The notes under the pieces: generated by a model
What the model was told of the DNA's origin: nothing
Database searches by the model: none
The model's input: the letters and a program-made list of their open reading frames with translations, nothing else
In this document: piece after piece, positions 6,087 to 6,111 of the stretch
How positions within the stretch are numbered: the first letter of the stretch is position 1
Layout of the letters: every line of letters starts with the position of its first letter
DNA from: an uncultured Bacilli bacterium
GTDB lineage: Bacteria; Bacillota_I; Bacilli_A; RF39; UBA660
NCBI GenBank assembly: GCA_934086815.1
Contig: CAKOIM010000034.1
Coordinates: forward strand, 1 to 6,111
DNA: 6,111 bases
Direction: 5' to 3'
Position numbers and translations under genes: made by a program

Positions 6087-6111
6087 GTAAAAACAATTAA
6101 AAATTCCAATA

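Overview
The window reads as chromosomal DNA from a very AT-rich, low-GC Bacillota. A deep-branching Bacilli or Erysipelotrichia-like gut lineage would fit, but this is inferred from base composition, gene types and Shine-Dalgarno sequences. Nothing here fixes the genus. Trp codons are TGG (in the Gly-rich gene and in dusB), no gene contains an in-frame TGA, and TGA ends the pduL gene. The standard bacterial code therefore fits better than the Mycoplasma code.

Layout. Positions 1-1176 (+) hold the 3' part of a large repeat protein: two tandem fibronectin-III/Ig-like modules followed by a C-terminal glycine-rich domain, with the 5' end outside the window. A symmetric hairpin at 1266-1301 separates it from the convergent RNase R gene (3765-1300, -) and looks like a terminator working in both directions. 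RNase R and a three-gene rightward operon diverge from one short promoter region (3785-3835) in which the two predicted -35 boxes overlap. The operon is a histidine-phosphatase-fold protein (3859-4470), a PduL-type phosphotransacylase (4473-5033) and the tRNA dihydrouridine synthase DusB (5030-6016). The genes are 2 bp apart and then overlap by 4 bp. The operon ends in a hairpin over the dusB stop codon and a strong intrinsic terminator (6047-6086).

How the genes relate. RNase R (RNA decay and quality control) and DusB (tRNA modification) are RNA-metabolism housekeeping genes. PduL interconverts acyl-CoA and acyl-phosphate; with no microcompartment genes or targeting peptide in sight, it probably serves as the housekeeping phosphate acetyltransferase. 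No shared pathway links the three operon genes, so co-transcription may only reflect genome compaction.

I see no clearly new multi-gene system. The points most worth a second look are: the phosphatase-fold protein has lost its catalytic RHG motif and a second conserved Arg while keeping the rest of the fold, so it looks like a pseudoenzyme with an unknown role; RNase R carries a duplicated N-terminal winged-helix plus OB module; and the divergent promoters share their -35 region.
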